From assembly GCF_964355755.1 (NCBI RefSeq), contig NC_092670.1, positions 36,569,795 through 36,633,794 on the forward strand: a stretch of DNA of 64,000 nt, given 5' to 3'. Source of the stretch: Antedon mediterranea. Its lineage: Eukaryota; Echinodermata; Crinoidea; Comatulida; Antedonidae. Numbering within the stretch: the first letter of the stretch is position 1; the number at the start of each line of letters is the position of its first letter. Shown one piece after another: positions 1 to 12,234 of this stretch. The notes below the pieces were generated by a model. It saw only the letters and a list, made by a program, of their open reading frames with translations. It ran no database searches and was not told where the DNA came from. The translations under genes were made by a program, and so were the position numbers.

Positions 1-1415
1 ACCCGCAACTTCGTTAAATAACCATCGCATTACTTGCCTCCAAAGTTGTATACATTTTTAGTAAGATAATGATTCACACAATCAATCGAACAATTAAGTT
101 TTATATACCTGGAACTATGAAACGCCATTTACAAATGTCATGTAAAATATGACAAAGAATGGCGTCTTAAACAGCACGCATTTTTCTCATGTTTAAATAT
201 TGTCGGTTTACACGCACTAAAACCCCCGAGCTTCTAATAAATACATCAAAAAGTTCTTTTAATTTGCAATAATACCGTACTTTGTCAGGCAACTGCCGCT
301 GGGCCTCTTAGACTCCACGAATGAGACAGTATTTCAAATGATGAATGAAATACATTATATTCACTCTGAATTCTGCGCTGAAGCCAACACGGCAATCTAT
401 ACACAACTCTGATAGCTATAATGTAGTAATGATATTTTGAATAAAAATAGAAAGGAGGGTTACCATTACACAGAGGAGTGTTGTCGTAATTTACATTACA
501 AAACAATCAAGAAATTGAAGATAGACTACGCTGATGGCCTATTACCTAATACGATTATCAAATGACCTTCTGAATTTAACAGTAAAAAGCATTTTGAAAC
601 CTTGATGCTGTGTAGGGGATATACAATTATGGAGATTAAAAGGTGGGAGTTAGCATCCAATCAGTGTATGGTCATTATATTTCGTTGCATTAAGAGAAAA
701 TTACAACATTACAAAACCACGCAAAATGAGTGACAATACCGGCGTTCAGCACGTATGCTATGCACTTTATGAGAAGTGGTCCCTACGAAAAAAAAGAGTA
801 GACCTAACATACGTCCGCGTATGCTCTTTATGGTTTCATGAAACACTATGTTGAATAGTGGTAACATACTTATTGCTTGTGTTTTCAAACATATGCTCCA
901 TAACGTATTGTAGATGGAGAAGCATTCTATATACTTAAGATTAGAGTTTACGATTTTTCTTTTTCTGTTTATAAATTTATTAATATGGATGATGTTTCCG
1001 AAATAAAAAGAAATTGAATTGAATTTATACATTACTGACTACTGTATATTGACGTTGGGTATATTCGCATATTGATGACGATTGTCAGTGCTGTATCTCC
1101 ACATATGATAATATTTGGGCAGTATCGAATCATAGGCAAATTATGTAATACAGGATATTATGTGCATCATATGTGGTGCCTTTATCATGGAAGGTTGGTA
1201 AGAATTTAAGTTATAAGCCTATGATAAAGGCGTTACAGCATCCACCACGTTTTTATTTGAAAAATATAAATAAACTAGAGGGTACTCCGAGAGTACAAAC
1301 CTCCGCCTACTGTAAAATTCCCCTACATATAATTCCCCCTGAATATATTTTTTTTACATTTTTTTTTATTAGTTCTAAGTGTAAATATGTTAACTGCACA
1401 CTACAAAGTTGTGGA
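1..1415. other. Intergenic or intronic AT-rich DNA, little recognisable
   Basis: No reading frame here looks protein-like. The only structure I can support is a retroposon-type 3' end at about 985-1027 on the + strand, where AATAAA is followed by repeated TTGAATTGAATT, a common tail of invertebrate LINEs and SINEs. The remainder holds nothing I can name. Confidence 0.5.
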
Positions 1416-1872
1416 TGACAGTGTGGTGTAATGGTTATGTGTCCAGCCTCTCACAGTTGAGATCGCTGGTTCAAGTCCCACTGAGGGTTTTTTTTTTATT
1501 TTTTTTTTTTTTTTTTTTTGGACCTTGATCTTTGACCCTGACCCTTCAAAATTTAACCACAATTATATGATGTGTCATTGATCATTGTGGCTAAGTTTGG
1601 TGAGAATCGGATCAAAACTGTGGTCTCTAGGCAGTAAAATAGTTTTTTGTTAGTTGTGACCTTGACCTATGACCTTTCCCCCTCAAATTCGAACTCATCC
1701 GAGCTTTTTGGCCATAGATCATTGTGTCCAAATTTGGTTAGAATCGGATAAAAACTGTGGCCTCCAGGCTGTTCACAGACACACACACAAACACACAAAC
1801 ACACACACACACAAACACACACACAAACAAACATACAGGGGTGAAAACATAACCTCCTTGGCGGAGGTAATA
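1416..1872 (+). mobile_element. tRNA-derived SINE with duplicated core and (AC)n tail
   Basis: The head (about 1418-1488) is tRNA-like, with box A TGGTGTAATGGTTA at 1424-1437 and box B GGTTCAAGTCC at 1468-1478. A CTC at the anticodon position makes it most like tRNA-Glu. A T-run follows, then two related core blocks (about 1521-1632 and 1657-1776), each with the word AATCGGATNAAAACTGTGG. An (AC)n tract (1777-1832) and the 3' end GGCGGAGGTAATAA complete it. The layout, tRNA promoter plus core plus simple tail, is that of a Pol III SINE. I suspect the MetaSINE group from memory of the core wording but cannot confirm it. The doubled core is unusual, and overlapping frames through the AC tract are not genes. 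Confidence 0.8.
1657..1675 (-). promoter_or_regulatory. Triple TGACCT half-site (DR0/DR1 nuclear-receptor type) in the SINE core
   Basis: TGACCT occurs at 1657-1662, 1663-1668 and 1670-1675, giving spacings of 0 and 1. Read on the minus strand these are AGGTCA half-sites in DR0 and DR1 arrangement, the pattern bound by RXR, HNF4 and COUP-TF type receptors. Binding is inference; the word may simply be part of the SINE core. Confidence 0.3.
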
Positions 1873-1889
1873 AAAATAAATACATTAAA

Positions 1890-2050
1890 AAAATTATACG
1901 GCAACGCAACTGCAAAGTTAGGGCGTATATGCATTGGAAGTGACCAATCCAATCACAGTCGACAATTCGAATGACCAATCGAGTCGTGATTGGTCAAAAT
2001 ACATACGCTGACGACGTCCCTGTGTTGCATTTTTGTGGAAACCACGTTTA
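1890..2050. mobile_element. MITE family C copy 1 (decayed)
   Basis: It begins near ACGGCAACGCAAC and ends near GTGGAAACCACGTTTAA. The inner arms carry GACCAAT and GATTGGTCAAA, matching the paired inverted CCAAT boxes of the better family C copies at 53816 and 61016. Both termini are degraded. Confidence 0.6.
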
Positions 2051-3130
2051 AAGAGAAGGTAGAAAATAAAATATGACTGAAAGACTGACCAAAGATTGAT
2101 CGAATAATTGATTTACTACATTGGTTTGTTAGAAAAGAAATTAATAAATGGTTTGTTGATTGAATGACTAAATTAACTGACGTTTTGCATGGTTTCCTAA
2201 TTGTCGGATTTGTTCGAAGACTATTAATTAATTAGCCAGTTCAATGCAATTACCTCGTTATTAATTGATCATCTGATAATTGTGTGTAGTCTGAAAGTAA
2301 AAGAAAAAAAAAATATTTAAATCGAAATTCTAGGAATTATGTTTTTTTTCTGGAAACAATCTTGACCGATCAAAGACAATAAATTAAAAGTTGTACAGCG
2401 ATTTTTGGCCAAAGTCGTGTTCACACTCGGGTTGAAACATCTTCAAAGGGACAACGGAATGAATGATTCGACTTTTAAAACCCATTCATACGGTCACGAA
2501 TACAGTAACTGGTATAAACACAACATAGGGACCACAGTGGAAATATGTTGCTTTTTTGTACTTGTCTGTGTTTTTATCCTTGTTTGGTTCACTTGATCAA
2601 CATAATGAAAAAACAAATAAATAAAATCGATTTAATTGAAGTCAGTGTGAAACTTGAAATGTTTGAATTTGCCGGTATGCAGAAAAGAGTTTTCATTCAA
2701 ATAACTTTAATTTGGGATGAAAAAGAGGCAAATAACGTCTGACAGGATAATTTTATATTGGTAATCTGATTATATCAAGAAGAAACTGACGCATACAACT
2801 CGTCTAAACAGAAAAATAATTTTATATACACAAACTAATAATAAGTGATATAATGTTGTAATCGAGCGACAGTAGCATTTCTTTTTTTAGGAAATGGACA
2901 GTGTATTATTAAAAGGCAATATTTGCAATGTCTCGATTGTTTAGTAACTTAATACAGTACAAATTCCTAACCAGAAGCGTTTTTCAAATTTAATAACTTT
3001 TTGTAGATAATGTATTGTTAGATTGCGAATAACAAGAAATGTAAATGTTGAACAATAAACAGGTTCATTGGTTCAAATTCTTTCTAATGCCACGATTGTT
3101 TTTCTAGTAAACATTGAAGATTTTCCAGAA
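2051..3130. other. AT-rich DNA without recognisable feature
   Basis: Frames around 2405-2742 are short, lack splice or homology support and end in hydrophobic low-complexity sequence. I do not call them genes. I see nothing else here. Confidence 0.5.
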
Positions 3131-3432
3131 GACAAAATATTTTTTTAAACATGTTTTTGTTGAATATGCCATTTTCATACATATAGTTATTCACTTTGAC
3201 CAAAAATTGTATCGAAAAATTATATTTACCTGGAAAAACTGTAATTTAAAGAAAAAATAGAGTCAAATTGGGGTTTCTGTTGAATTTAACCGTTCATTTT
3301 GTCCTTTTATAGTGAAAATGTTCTTTTTTTTGGTTTGCTTTTCTACGGAAGTGATTGACTTTATTAAAAATACAAAATGACCTATTCAAAGTTTGATTTT
3401 ATACATTTTAATTGTTTATGTTCTTTGGGGAA
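3131..3432 (+). mobile_element. MITE family E copy 1 (decayed)
   Basis: It aligns by eye along its length to copies at 4018 and 32419. Shared words, in order, are TTGTTGAATATGCCATTTT, ACTTTGACCAAAAATTG, GTTGAATTTAACC, GGAAGTGATT and TTTGGGG. The terminal TGTATTGTCCC motif is lost. Confidence 0.65.
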
Positions 3433-4017
3433 TTTAAGTTAATAAGTAAGATAAAATATTCAAAAATGTTTTACCGTTTCTCTTATTCTTTGTTTCTATG
3501 TCATAGTGAATAAAATACTGAACTAGTATTGATTGTATTAAAGATACATTACCGCGAGTTCGAATTGCGAATTCAGTCTTTTGATACCCGTATTACTGTC
3601 AAATAAAAATGTAAATCTTGATAAATTTCATACATTCTCATTTAATCGAATATAATTATTTTCATTACTTCTGCAAAATTAGGTCTGAAAAATAATGTTA
3701 CTGAATATCAATTTAAAGTAGGTCGAAGAACACAATACGGTTCTTATGTAAGTAGTTGTTAGGCTGACTTGAGCGCGGATTAGTTCGAAATAATTATTTT
3801 TGCGGACGCAACATTTTGGATCAGTCATGCTTCAAGTAGTTCCGTCAAGCACAAAAAAATACTCAAAACAAATACAAAATGACGACAGAATACAAGTGTT
3901 GCGATCGTGTTTCAGGGATTACTCCCACGTTTCAGTGACAAACAGCCTAATGTACCACGAATAAATTAACAATAAGGAATATTGCAGTATGTACAGATAT
4001 TTTATTATCAATATTTA

Positions 4018-4366
4018 AAGATGTATTGTCCCTCTAAAAAATAATTTTTAAAATTTTATTTGTTGAATATGCCATTTTAATGTCACATATAGTTATCCAC
4101 TTTGACCAAAAATTGGATCTAAAGAAAATTTATTTACATGAAAAAATGTAATTTAAAGCAACAAATTTTCAAATTGGCCAATGGATTTTTGGTTGAATTT
4201 AGCCATTTATTATGTTATTTTTAAGGTGAAAACATTATTTGTGGGGGGGGGGGGGGGGGGGAGTTTTTCCATGGAAGTGATTAACTTGATTAAATCTACA
4301 AAATAACCTATTTAAAGTCTGATTTAATTAATCTTCATTTTTAATGCTTTTGGGGGACAATACATA
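4018..4366 (+). mobile_element. MITE family E copy 2, with intact inverted termini
   Basis: The left end AAGATGTATTGTCCC and right end GGGGGACAATACAT form inverted termini of about 14-15 bp around a 350-bp AT-rich body. It matches the copy at 32419-32768 nearly throughout. There is no coding potential, so it is non-autonomous. I cannot assign the superfamily. Confidence 0.75.
4243..4261 (+). repeat. Poly-G run of 19
   Basis: An uninterrupted run of 19 G lies inside family E copy 2, where the sister copies have a T-rich run. It could form a quadruplex. Length in a read assembly is uncertain. Confidence 0.9.
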
Positions 4367-5187
4367 TTTAGAATCTAAAATATACAAAATAAAACATAAT
4401 AATATTAATAGAAATGTGCTATGCAATAATGTGAACAATTTCATAACACTAATCGCCTATTTGTCAACTTAAATTCTCGAGTAGTCATCATTTCATGGTT
4501 ATACACATTATTGTAGTTCTCGCGTACAGAACGTGTCTCGAGGTGGCATAAATCTAAACAACCACATGCCAAAGTTAAATTACTAAATAAAACAAATGCA
4601 TATATTACTCTTTGTGTTGCCGTTGAACTGTTGTTATTCTTTTCTTAAATTCAAAATATTTAAGCAGGAATCATCCAACAGGAAAAGGATAAGCATGTAT
4701 TGCAATATCTCATTCATTTTCACAATGTAATATCAATATTGAATATAATACTAATAATTTACACATAAATAATAATACTACTTTACTACAATTTAAAAAG
4801 TTTCAAAACATCAGCCGATTCTCGGTACTGTATCTATTCCCGAAGTATCATAGGAAGATACACGTGAAACACATGTGATGCTGTATTACCAAATATTCTT
4901 ATGGTACTTCGGAAATAGGTAGTATAGAGATATAGCACTTGGACTCGGGTGAAAACATTAAGAACAAGTTCCTAACAACTATGGACGACTGACTACAGTA
5001 ATTTATACAAAGATATAACCAACCCCGATCATGCCATAGAAAATTGCCTGCCACCTACATACTTCTGATTTTTTAAATTTTGAATACTTTCATTCATTTA
5101 TACAATATAAATGTTGACATTCAAATTTAAAAGAGACTCAATGCGGGCAAATTTGTAAATTCACAAGCGATAAATATAATATATACG
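4367..5187. other. AT-rich DNA with one foldback (4824-4932)
   Basis: Arms at about 4824-4857 and 4895-4932 are inverted copies sharing CCGAAGTA(T/C)CATA, separated by about 37 bases. Weakly similar words recur near 6810, 22510 and 33870, so this may be another small MITE family. No genes are visible. Confidence 0.45.
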
Positions 5188-5375
5188 AACTCTTGCACCG
5201 AGAAGGAGCTAACTCATTGCCCGAAAGCTCTATACATTCTTTCTGACTATTTTACTTGATCGTTTTAATCTAGTCTTTTGCTTATTTTTCTCCATTGAGA
5301 TTCAGCCACTGATACCCATTACCTTTTTGTTCATTAATTTGACTTTTGATTTATATATAATCTTGATTTACATTT
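5188..5375 (+). mobile_element. Decayed solo Penelope-type terminal repeat
   Basis: This + strand segment resembles the minus strand of 19990-20190. Shared words in order are CTTGCAC, GCCCGAAAGCTCT, TATTTTACTTGATCGTTTTAAT, then CATTGAGATTCAGCCACTGA and TGATTTATATATAATC. In the better copy a CTGATGA box precedes GCCCGAAA; here it reads CCGAGAA, so any ribozyme is dead. No coding sequence accompanies it. Confidence 0.6.
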
Positions 5376-5869
5376 TCATCGACGAAACCTAACAAAACGA
5401 TACAGAGAATGATGTTTGTTAAATATAGCGAATATTAAATAATATAGTTAATGTTAAGAGACAGCGGGATTCTTCAGTGAACATTATTTAACATTATAGG
5501 AAGGATTTATTAGAGAAGTATGAGGGGAAGTTAACAGACACGCATTTATCAAACGGTTGCACAAAAAAGCTCGTCTAAAAATGTATTTTAAGATTATAAA
5601 TTGCTATGGGGACTGAAGGTATAACTATTATATAATAGTATTATATTTTAAATATGTTCATATATCGAAATGAGTTTACTTCTGAGGTTGAATATTTCTG
5701 AAATTAATGGATCTTTTCGTATTAAGTCATAATGTTTATATATTGCATATTTTCTCGGATTATCTGAAGAAAGGAGTTTAGTATGATATACGACAAAGGT
5801 ATTTTTGTTTATATTCAAATACGAATTTGCGTGCGTTCACAAAAATTATATGCGTTTCTGTATAATGTC
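5376..5869. other. AT-rich DNA, nothing recognisable
   Basis: No coherent frame, repeat or RNA signal seen. Confidence 0.5.
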
Positions 5870-5872
5870 TTA

Positions 5873-6799
5873 CGCCCGTATTCTTAAACCGGACTTTAGT
5901 CGTAGTTCGAAGTTCGACTTGGAAAAGTCGTAGTTCGAGCTATTACTTCAAATTCGATTCAAAAACGAAGTAGTCGAAGTTTGCAGTTCGACTTAATGAA
6001 GTCGAGCTTTTAGTCGAGTTGCACACGTCTGGGTAACAAAGGCTATACATTGGCCAATGACAAGAGAGTATTTGAGGAGCAGACGAAATTTTGCGCATTG
6101 ATATCACTTTCCATTTCTTACAACACTTTTTACGCATCAGGACTATATACATGAAAAATAATTTTAATCGTTAATTATTAGAACAATATCAGTATTAATT
6201 TAACAGTGAAGTATATTTGATTAACAACAAATAAAATCTTAAAAATATATTTAGGAACCATGGCGGTACGGTAACTTTTATATTTTCTAGGACCCCAACA
6301 AAGTATGATCGCCACGAACCACGCACTTCATAGCGTGACAAGAAAGCGCTAGGCCCCCTAAACATTCCATCGCGTGGTGAATTGCCGCATCTCCCATTGT
6401 CGCTATGGCGTGACGTAGCTCAAGTCGGACTTGCGCGAAGAAAATAATGTAATTTGTATACAGTTGTAAATAAAGATGATTTTCATTATTATAATTTATA
6501 CCAATGTATATTTAATTAAGCTAATATAAATATAGATATTTCATTCTTCAATATCTGGCCAATATAACAACTCAATGACTGTTACGTTTTTTATAAACAT
6601 CGTTTAAAAACCATTTAGTCGACCATTTAGTCTGCCCCCTCCAGGACTAAAAAAATCGATCAAAATCCGTCTCCATTTAGTCGAGGTTGGCCTGATTTAG
6701 TCGGTGATTTAGTTGAAGTTCGGTTTATGAATTAAAATGACGTCATTTTTTTAGTTTTAGCTCGAACTACGACTAAAGTCCGGTTTAAGAATACGGGCG
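5873..6799. mobile_element. 927-bp PIF/Harbinger-type non-autonomous transposon
   Basis: The first and last 38 bases are perfect inverted copies, starting CGCCCGTATTCTTAAACCGG. The element is flanked by TTA at 5870-5872 and at 6800-6802, the 3-bp TWA-type duplication typical of PIF/Harbinger. Inside, subterminal repeats of the words TAGTCG and GTAGTTCGA occur in both orientations, a usual place for transposase binding. No DDE transposase or Myb-like frame is present, so it would need a partner element. The perfect termini suggest fairly recent movement compared with neighbouring MITEs. Confidence 0.75.
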
Positions 6800-6802
6800 T
6801 TA

Positions 6803-9565
6803 TTCTCGGTATTGTGTATCTAAATTTGTCCAGTATCATAAGTAAAAGCCAAGATACAGCATCATATATGTGACATATGACGCCAGTATTATCAATACAT
6901 CAAGATTAAAATTATCAATGCAGAGCTGATGAAGCTGGTGGTATACGGTTGTTGATTGTGAATACCGAGGTAATACATACCAGTAATAAAGTATCAATAA
7001 CGTACACAGTTGTCGCTATGTTGTACTTGTTGTATTAGTTACCAGACGACAATCATAGCTGCGGCGCGCGTTCATACAGCCCGATCTCATGACGGTTTCT
7101 GATTGGTTAAAAGTACAATGACGTATATTAAATGTCTTTAGGTAGTTCTGTGGGGAATATTCAACAATTTTCTCTCGTATGCCTTTGGCCAGTTAGTAAA
7201 ATCAGTTTGAAAAATTAATTTTGGCAAATGGAAAACGGTAGCCTTTGTGTTCGCCGGTTGTATATGAAATTATCCCCGCATCTATATTAACATTAATGAT
7301 ATTGAATAATGGTTATAGTTATATCACCTCTATCGGTTATTATTAATAATTGTGTGGATGTAAATTAAAAAAAGATATAACGATATTCTAGTTAGCGTAT
7401 ATATTATTGAAGGTATGAATAATAATGACACATACTTTGTGAATTTTCCGCTAGGTTAATTGTAAATAATGTAATCCAGAATTAAATACGACGTTATTTG
7501 ATCGAGTATTTAACTAGCAGTGTATTTTGGCGCGAACTCCTTATAAGTTATGCGTCGGGGCACGTCTGCATGCTTCTGATAATTCCTATGACGTCAACAA
7601 ATCTTGAATTTAAATGCCGAGACACGTCTGAGATGTTCTTAATACATGAATTCTTAAATATTACATTTGAGTAATATATCATATTACTTGAATCATGTAA
7701 GTTTAGTGATGAAAATATAAACTGGCATCGGGTATTACCTGAATTTAAAACATCCCTACCAAGTATTGTTATTCTAAAAGAAAATGCCTCATTTCCGTAG
7801 GCCTGCATACGCTCACACCATGTGCCTGGGCCTTACACGAGTTGTACGGTAGTGTTTACTGGGGAGGTCCACCTTAGGTGGGTGGTATCGTTTAGGGCAA
7901 CGGAGCAACTTAAAAGGACACTTGAGAGGGAAATGCTGGAATAATAGATGTGACATAATGTGACGTAACGTGACGTAACTTGGTAGAAAAGATCAAACTT
8001 TAGCATACTAAAAAAAACAACAACAGTTACTAGTAGCTGCAGTCAGTTTTTGCCTGAGAAATAAACAGTGTGACCTCAGTCCATAATCATTTAATTTTAA
8101 CACAATATTATGCCATTTTTCTCATGGCACGTTGCAATTGGTATTCGACTGCTGGCGTGCATAAGTAAAGGTCAACAGATATGTGAACAATTTCATAATA
8201 TTGTATCTGTTAATGTGTTCTTGTAATGTAATCCTGGGATCACATGGTATTTAAAACATCTGCAGCATATTGGGTTTAACTAGCCCAACTCACCCGTTAC
8301 TGTCAATCATTGAAATTCATTCAACGAAAACAAAACTAAACTAGGCCTGTGTGTGTTTGTTAAAAGTTTGTAAAATGTGTTTTTCTTGGCAGAGAAAAGT
8401 TGCGTCTGGTCACGCGGCGCAGTAAGTAGTTTGCGTCTGGCTGGTCACCAATCTAGTTTATTGTACAATGACAAAAGTAATTTTTTACAATAGTTAACAG
8501 CTAGAATCGTATACAAAATAAAGAAAGGACAATTATAATTGTTGCTTCGGAAGTCCCGCCACATCTTGCTTGAAGAGCAAAATAAATATTGTTCGAAATA
8601 CAAAAGGGCAACACATAAATGTAAGTAAATTAATAAGATGCTCCTATATTTAGCGATACTAGTTTGAAATAGCTGCAGTTTCCACCTTTATGCGTGTAGG
8701 CCTAGGCCTACTCCAAAGCGAAGTGTCTATCGGAATGTAAGTAGAGCACACGTACGGGCTGACTTAAGCTCTAAATCTTATCACAACTTAGCTGTGCTCT
8801 CCATGCCTTTGTTAGTTCCTAGTTTTGTTGTTATGTTGAAAGGTATTAAGAAATGTTTAGTTGGTTTGCCGGGGACTTCTGTGTGTCGTCTCTAGCCTAC
8901 ATCATCAAAGCACACGTATATTACCAGAAAACATAGAAATGGTCGGTTGCAATTCTCACGCCGAATACGCGGGTTCTCTGACTCATAGACATTGTTGGAA
9001 CATACTAACTGAGATTCTATCAATTTATTATCTAGTAGAGACTGACAACCAGAGGTTGTGATTCCACGACAGGTGACATGACATGACGTAATAAAACATG
9101 ATACCAACAGTGCAACTTAGGTTGTCTGCTCCCATCCTAACATTGGACACCATCTGACGAGTGCTGTCACTGGTATTAACCATGTCAATAATAACAGTTT
9201 GAGATCATTACAACACAAGGGATGCCATAGCACGATATTAACGATGGGCGGGTTCACAGTTCGCTCTGATAATCTGTAGCCCTGTTTCAATAATGTTTCT
9301 CATTTATGAATTCCATTGACTAACTTGTCATAGGCCTATAACTAAAACTGACAAATTCCTTTTTTTCTACTGAATCAGTCCTTAAAATTAATATTCTGTA
9401 TACAGAAGAAACACGGTGGTTCTGTACAGAAAACCTAAAGGTTAGCACATAAGATAGAGCCAAAATCGAAATGTGTCTCTTTTCTAATGTTTGTACTCTA
9501 TTCTCTCATACGGATATGTATACTTTATCGGTAATTCTTTTCTACATAGAAAATGTTATTGGTTT
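6803..9565. other. Long AT-rich stretch, no supported gene
   Basis: Frames at 7548-7808 (minus), 8861-9061 (plus) and 8892-9107 (minus) are short and have no splice context or family resemblance. 8697-8710 is TAGGCCTAGGCCTA, a doubled copy of a word frequent across the window. Confidence 0.5.
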
Positions 9566-10236
9566 CAATGCTTTCGTTGATAATTTCTGTTGATTTCACG
9601 AGATGTTAGTGCTATTTCGTTGATCATTGCTGAAGATTTCATGAAATGTTAGTGCTATTTCGTTGATAATTTCTGTTGATTTCACGAGATGTTAATGCTA
9701 TTTCGTTGATCTTTGCTGAAGATTCCATTGATCATTGCTGAAAATTTCACGAAATGTTAGCGCTATTTCGTTGATAATTTCTGTTGATTTCACGAGATGT
9801 TAGTGGTATTTCGTTGATCATTGCTGAAGATTTCATTGATCATTGCTGAAAATTTCACGAAATGTTAGTGCCATTTCTTTGATAATTGCTGGTGATTTTA
9901 CGAGATGTTTGTCCTATTTTGTTCATCATTGCTGGAGATTTCATGAAATGTTAGTGGTATATTGTTGATCACTGCTGGAGATTCGTTGATCATTTCTGGT
10001 GATTTCACGATATTTTAGTACTATTTCGTTCATCATTGCTGGAGTTTTCACGAAATGTTAGTGCTATTACATCATTGCTGGAGTTTTCACAAAATGTTAG
10101 GACTATTTCGATCATCATAGCTGGAGATTTCACGAAACGTTAGTGCTATCACATCATTGCTGGTGATTTCACGAGATGTTAGTGCTATTACATCATTGCT
10201 GGAGATTTCACGAAACGTTAGTGCTATTTGGTTGAT
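9566..10236 (+). repeat. Minisatellite, unit about 43 bp
   Basis: About sixteen diverged units follow the pattern TTCGTTGATCATTGCTGGAG then ATTTCACGAAATGTTAGTGCTAT. Some units are shortened (CATTGCTGG directly after GCTATTA). Variants of adjacent units alternate ATAATTTCTGTTG with ATCATTGCTGAAG early in the array, showing that the older expansion unit was a dimer of about 86 bp. Confidence 0.85.
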
Positions 10237-11310
10237 TATTGCTTGGAGTTCCCGAAAGGTTGCAAACTACAAACAGAAGGCATTAGTCTGTCTTTTCTCT
10301 TGAACATTAATTAATCTCTATTTTCAGCTATTCCCAAGTCGATTGGTATCATGACATTATTTACTCAAAGCCTACAGTTTGTTGTTCATGCTAGTGACAA
10401 ACGTTTGAATAATTAAATAAAGGAACCTATCGAATTAATTGATTAAATCAACTTAACCTGGGTACGAGCCATGTTGGTAAATTATGCATATAACGTTTCA
10501 TTTTCAAATATCTAGTTGCTGTGTACAGTTCGATTGCCCAATATTCCTCTGACATAGTATGACATGCGAATGGTCCACAGGCTGAAATAACTTTACAAAA
10601 CCCCCTTTGTTATTATTGTTTTGACTAGTGATGTTGGTCACTTGATATAAAGGACATATCAATTATACATTTTTAAAAATCGTAAAATACATCCTCGTCT
10701 TCGAAAAGCTTAAAGGTTTCTGCATTTACTTCCGTCTTCATACATTCAGTTTACTTTTATTTTGGATACGTACGTCCATAGTTACATAAAAAATTGCACC
10801 ACATAAGAAAAAACAACAAGTTTAAATAAAAAAGGCAAACACACACACAAAAAAGACACCGGTATCAGATCATCCTCAGGATCTCCATCATTTTATTTTT
10901 GCTAGCAGACATTCTCTGTAATATTAGTTGTATAGCGCTTCATAATGGTCTTAAGAACCCATGTCCAGTTTTTCAATTATCTCATGTCAACCCCAGTTGC
11001 GGAACAGTTTGTATAATTCGCTGGAATTCCGACCATTAAGATTTCATCATTGAATAGCAATATTGTTTTGCTGCTGAAAGAAGGGTTAGCAGAAAGTTGT
11101 ACAATGAAGTAGCGCGCTTGCTCTTAGAATCGAATTATATTTTGGAAACTTGTTTCATACAGTTTTATTAACAATCAAAATAAACATGGCTAGCCAATGT
11201 TACACAGTAGGGTGAGGATTATGTTTGTGCATGGTGTAAACTGGAGTTACTGCCAGTTTTGTACTCCAAACGTTTTGGGGTCCAAGATGCAGCCAAAAAA
11301 AAAAAAAAAA
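10237..11310. other. AT-rich DNA, no supported gene
   Basis: Only simple A-runs (for example 11296-11310) stand out. Nothing coding is visible. Confidence 0.5.
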
Positions 11311-11674
11311 GAGATCGGACAGATTTCCCCAGTTGGAATGAATCTTGTTTTACGGATAATGCCAACAACTAAATTTGAAAATGATCAATGTAGGCATAAG
11401 TGTTGACAAGATAAAAAATCGCAAACTTCAAATAATACATTAACACTGTAGGCCTAAATAAATATCAGGGGTTCTACATGGAAATCATGAGATCAGAGAT
11501 CGGACAGATTTCCCCAGTTGGAATGAATCTTGTTTTACGGATAATGCCAACAACTAAATTTGAAAATGATCAATGTAGGCATAAGTGTTGACAAGATAAA
11601 AAATCGCAAACTTCAAATAATACATTAACACTGTAGGCCTAAATAAATATCAGGGGTTCTACATGGAAATCATG
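11311..11674 (+). repeat. Perfect tandem duplication, period 185 bp
   Basis: 11311-11489 and 11496-11674 are identical over 179 bases by direct comparison, separated by AGATCA. Each unit contains TAGGCCTA. A very recent duplication or an assembly artefact would both explain zero divergence. A short frame across the first unit is not a gene. Confidence 0.9.
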
Positions 11675-12234
11675 TATGTCAACAAATGAATAGGCCCTGC
11701 ATTCAAAATCAAGCGACCAGTGAACTATTATTAAGGTGGCCTACATCAACGACTTCCACACAACAGAACGATTGATCGAATTAACTTATATTGATTTCAT
11801 TCACGTCTGAACATTACAATCAATACATTATTTATGTATACTAATAATGATTTCAGGGCAAGATGATTAACTACAATAAACTGTAATATAGCTGATATAA
11901 AATGTATGTTATAATTAGCATGATATGCTAATATGTACAGTATGTTGAACTACACTAGACTCATCATAACAACTTGTTATCAAACGCTTACGACGGTACC
12001 AAAGGTACTGTCGTAATACCTCTCTCGAGTGCTTAACATGCGCCCGACTATTCCTTGCTGCATGTAATTCTTAATTATATATATCGTGATTTAAACTATT
12101 TTCACGTTGAATTTTTCTCAGAAAACATAGTTGACGCAGGTCACTTTTTAATTCTGTTGCCGAATCATATACTGACCGGATTGTCATAATATTTCTCTTA
12201 TAAAATGTAAGGATCTATCAAAGTTGTATTCTTT
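11675..12234. other. AT-rich DNA, nothing recognisable
   Basis: One small inverted pair, ACGGTACC(A)AAGGTAC(T)GTCGT near 11992-12013, and no other structure. Confidence 0.45.

Noticed and set aside
1667-1978. Overlapping 101-103 residue frames on both strands
   Set aside because: They run through the (AC)n tract of a SINE; Val-Cys and Thr-His repeats reflect the microsatellite.
2405-2742. Two overlapping short + strand frames
   Set aside because: No supporting signal; opens on TTG and ends in low-complexity hydrophobic residues.
6810-6975. Possible further copies of the 4824-4932 foldback (also 22510, 33870, 59250)
   Set aside because: Only scattered words match; no consistent ends could be defined.
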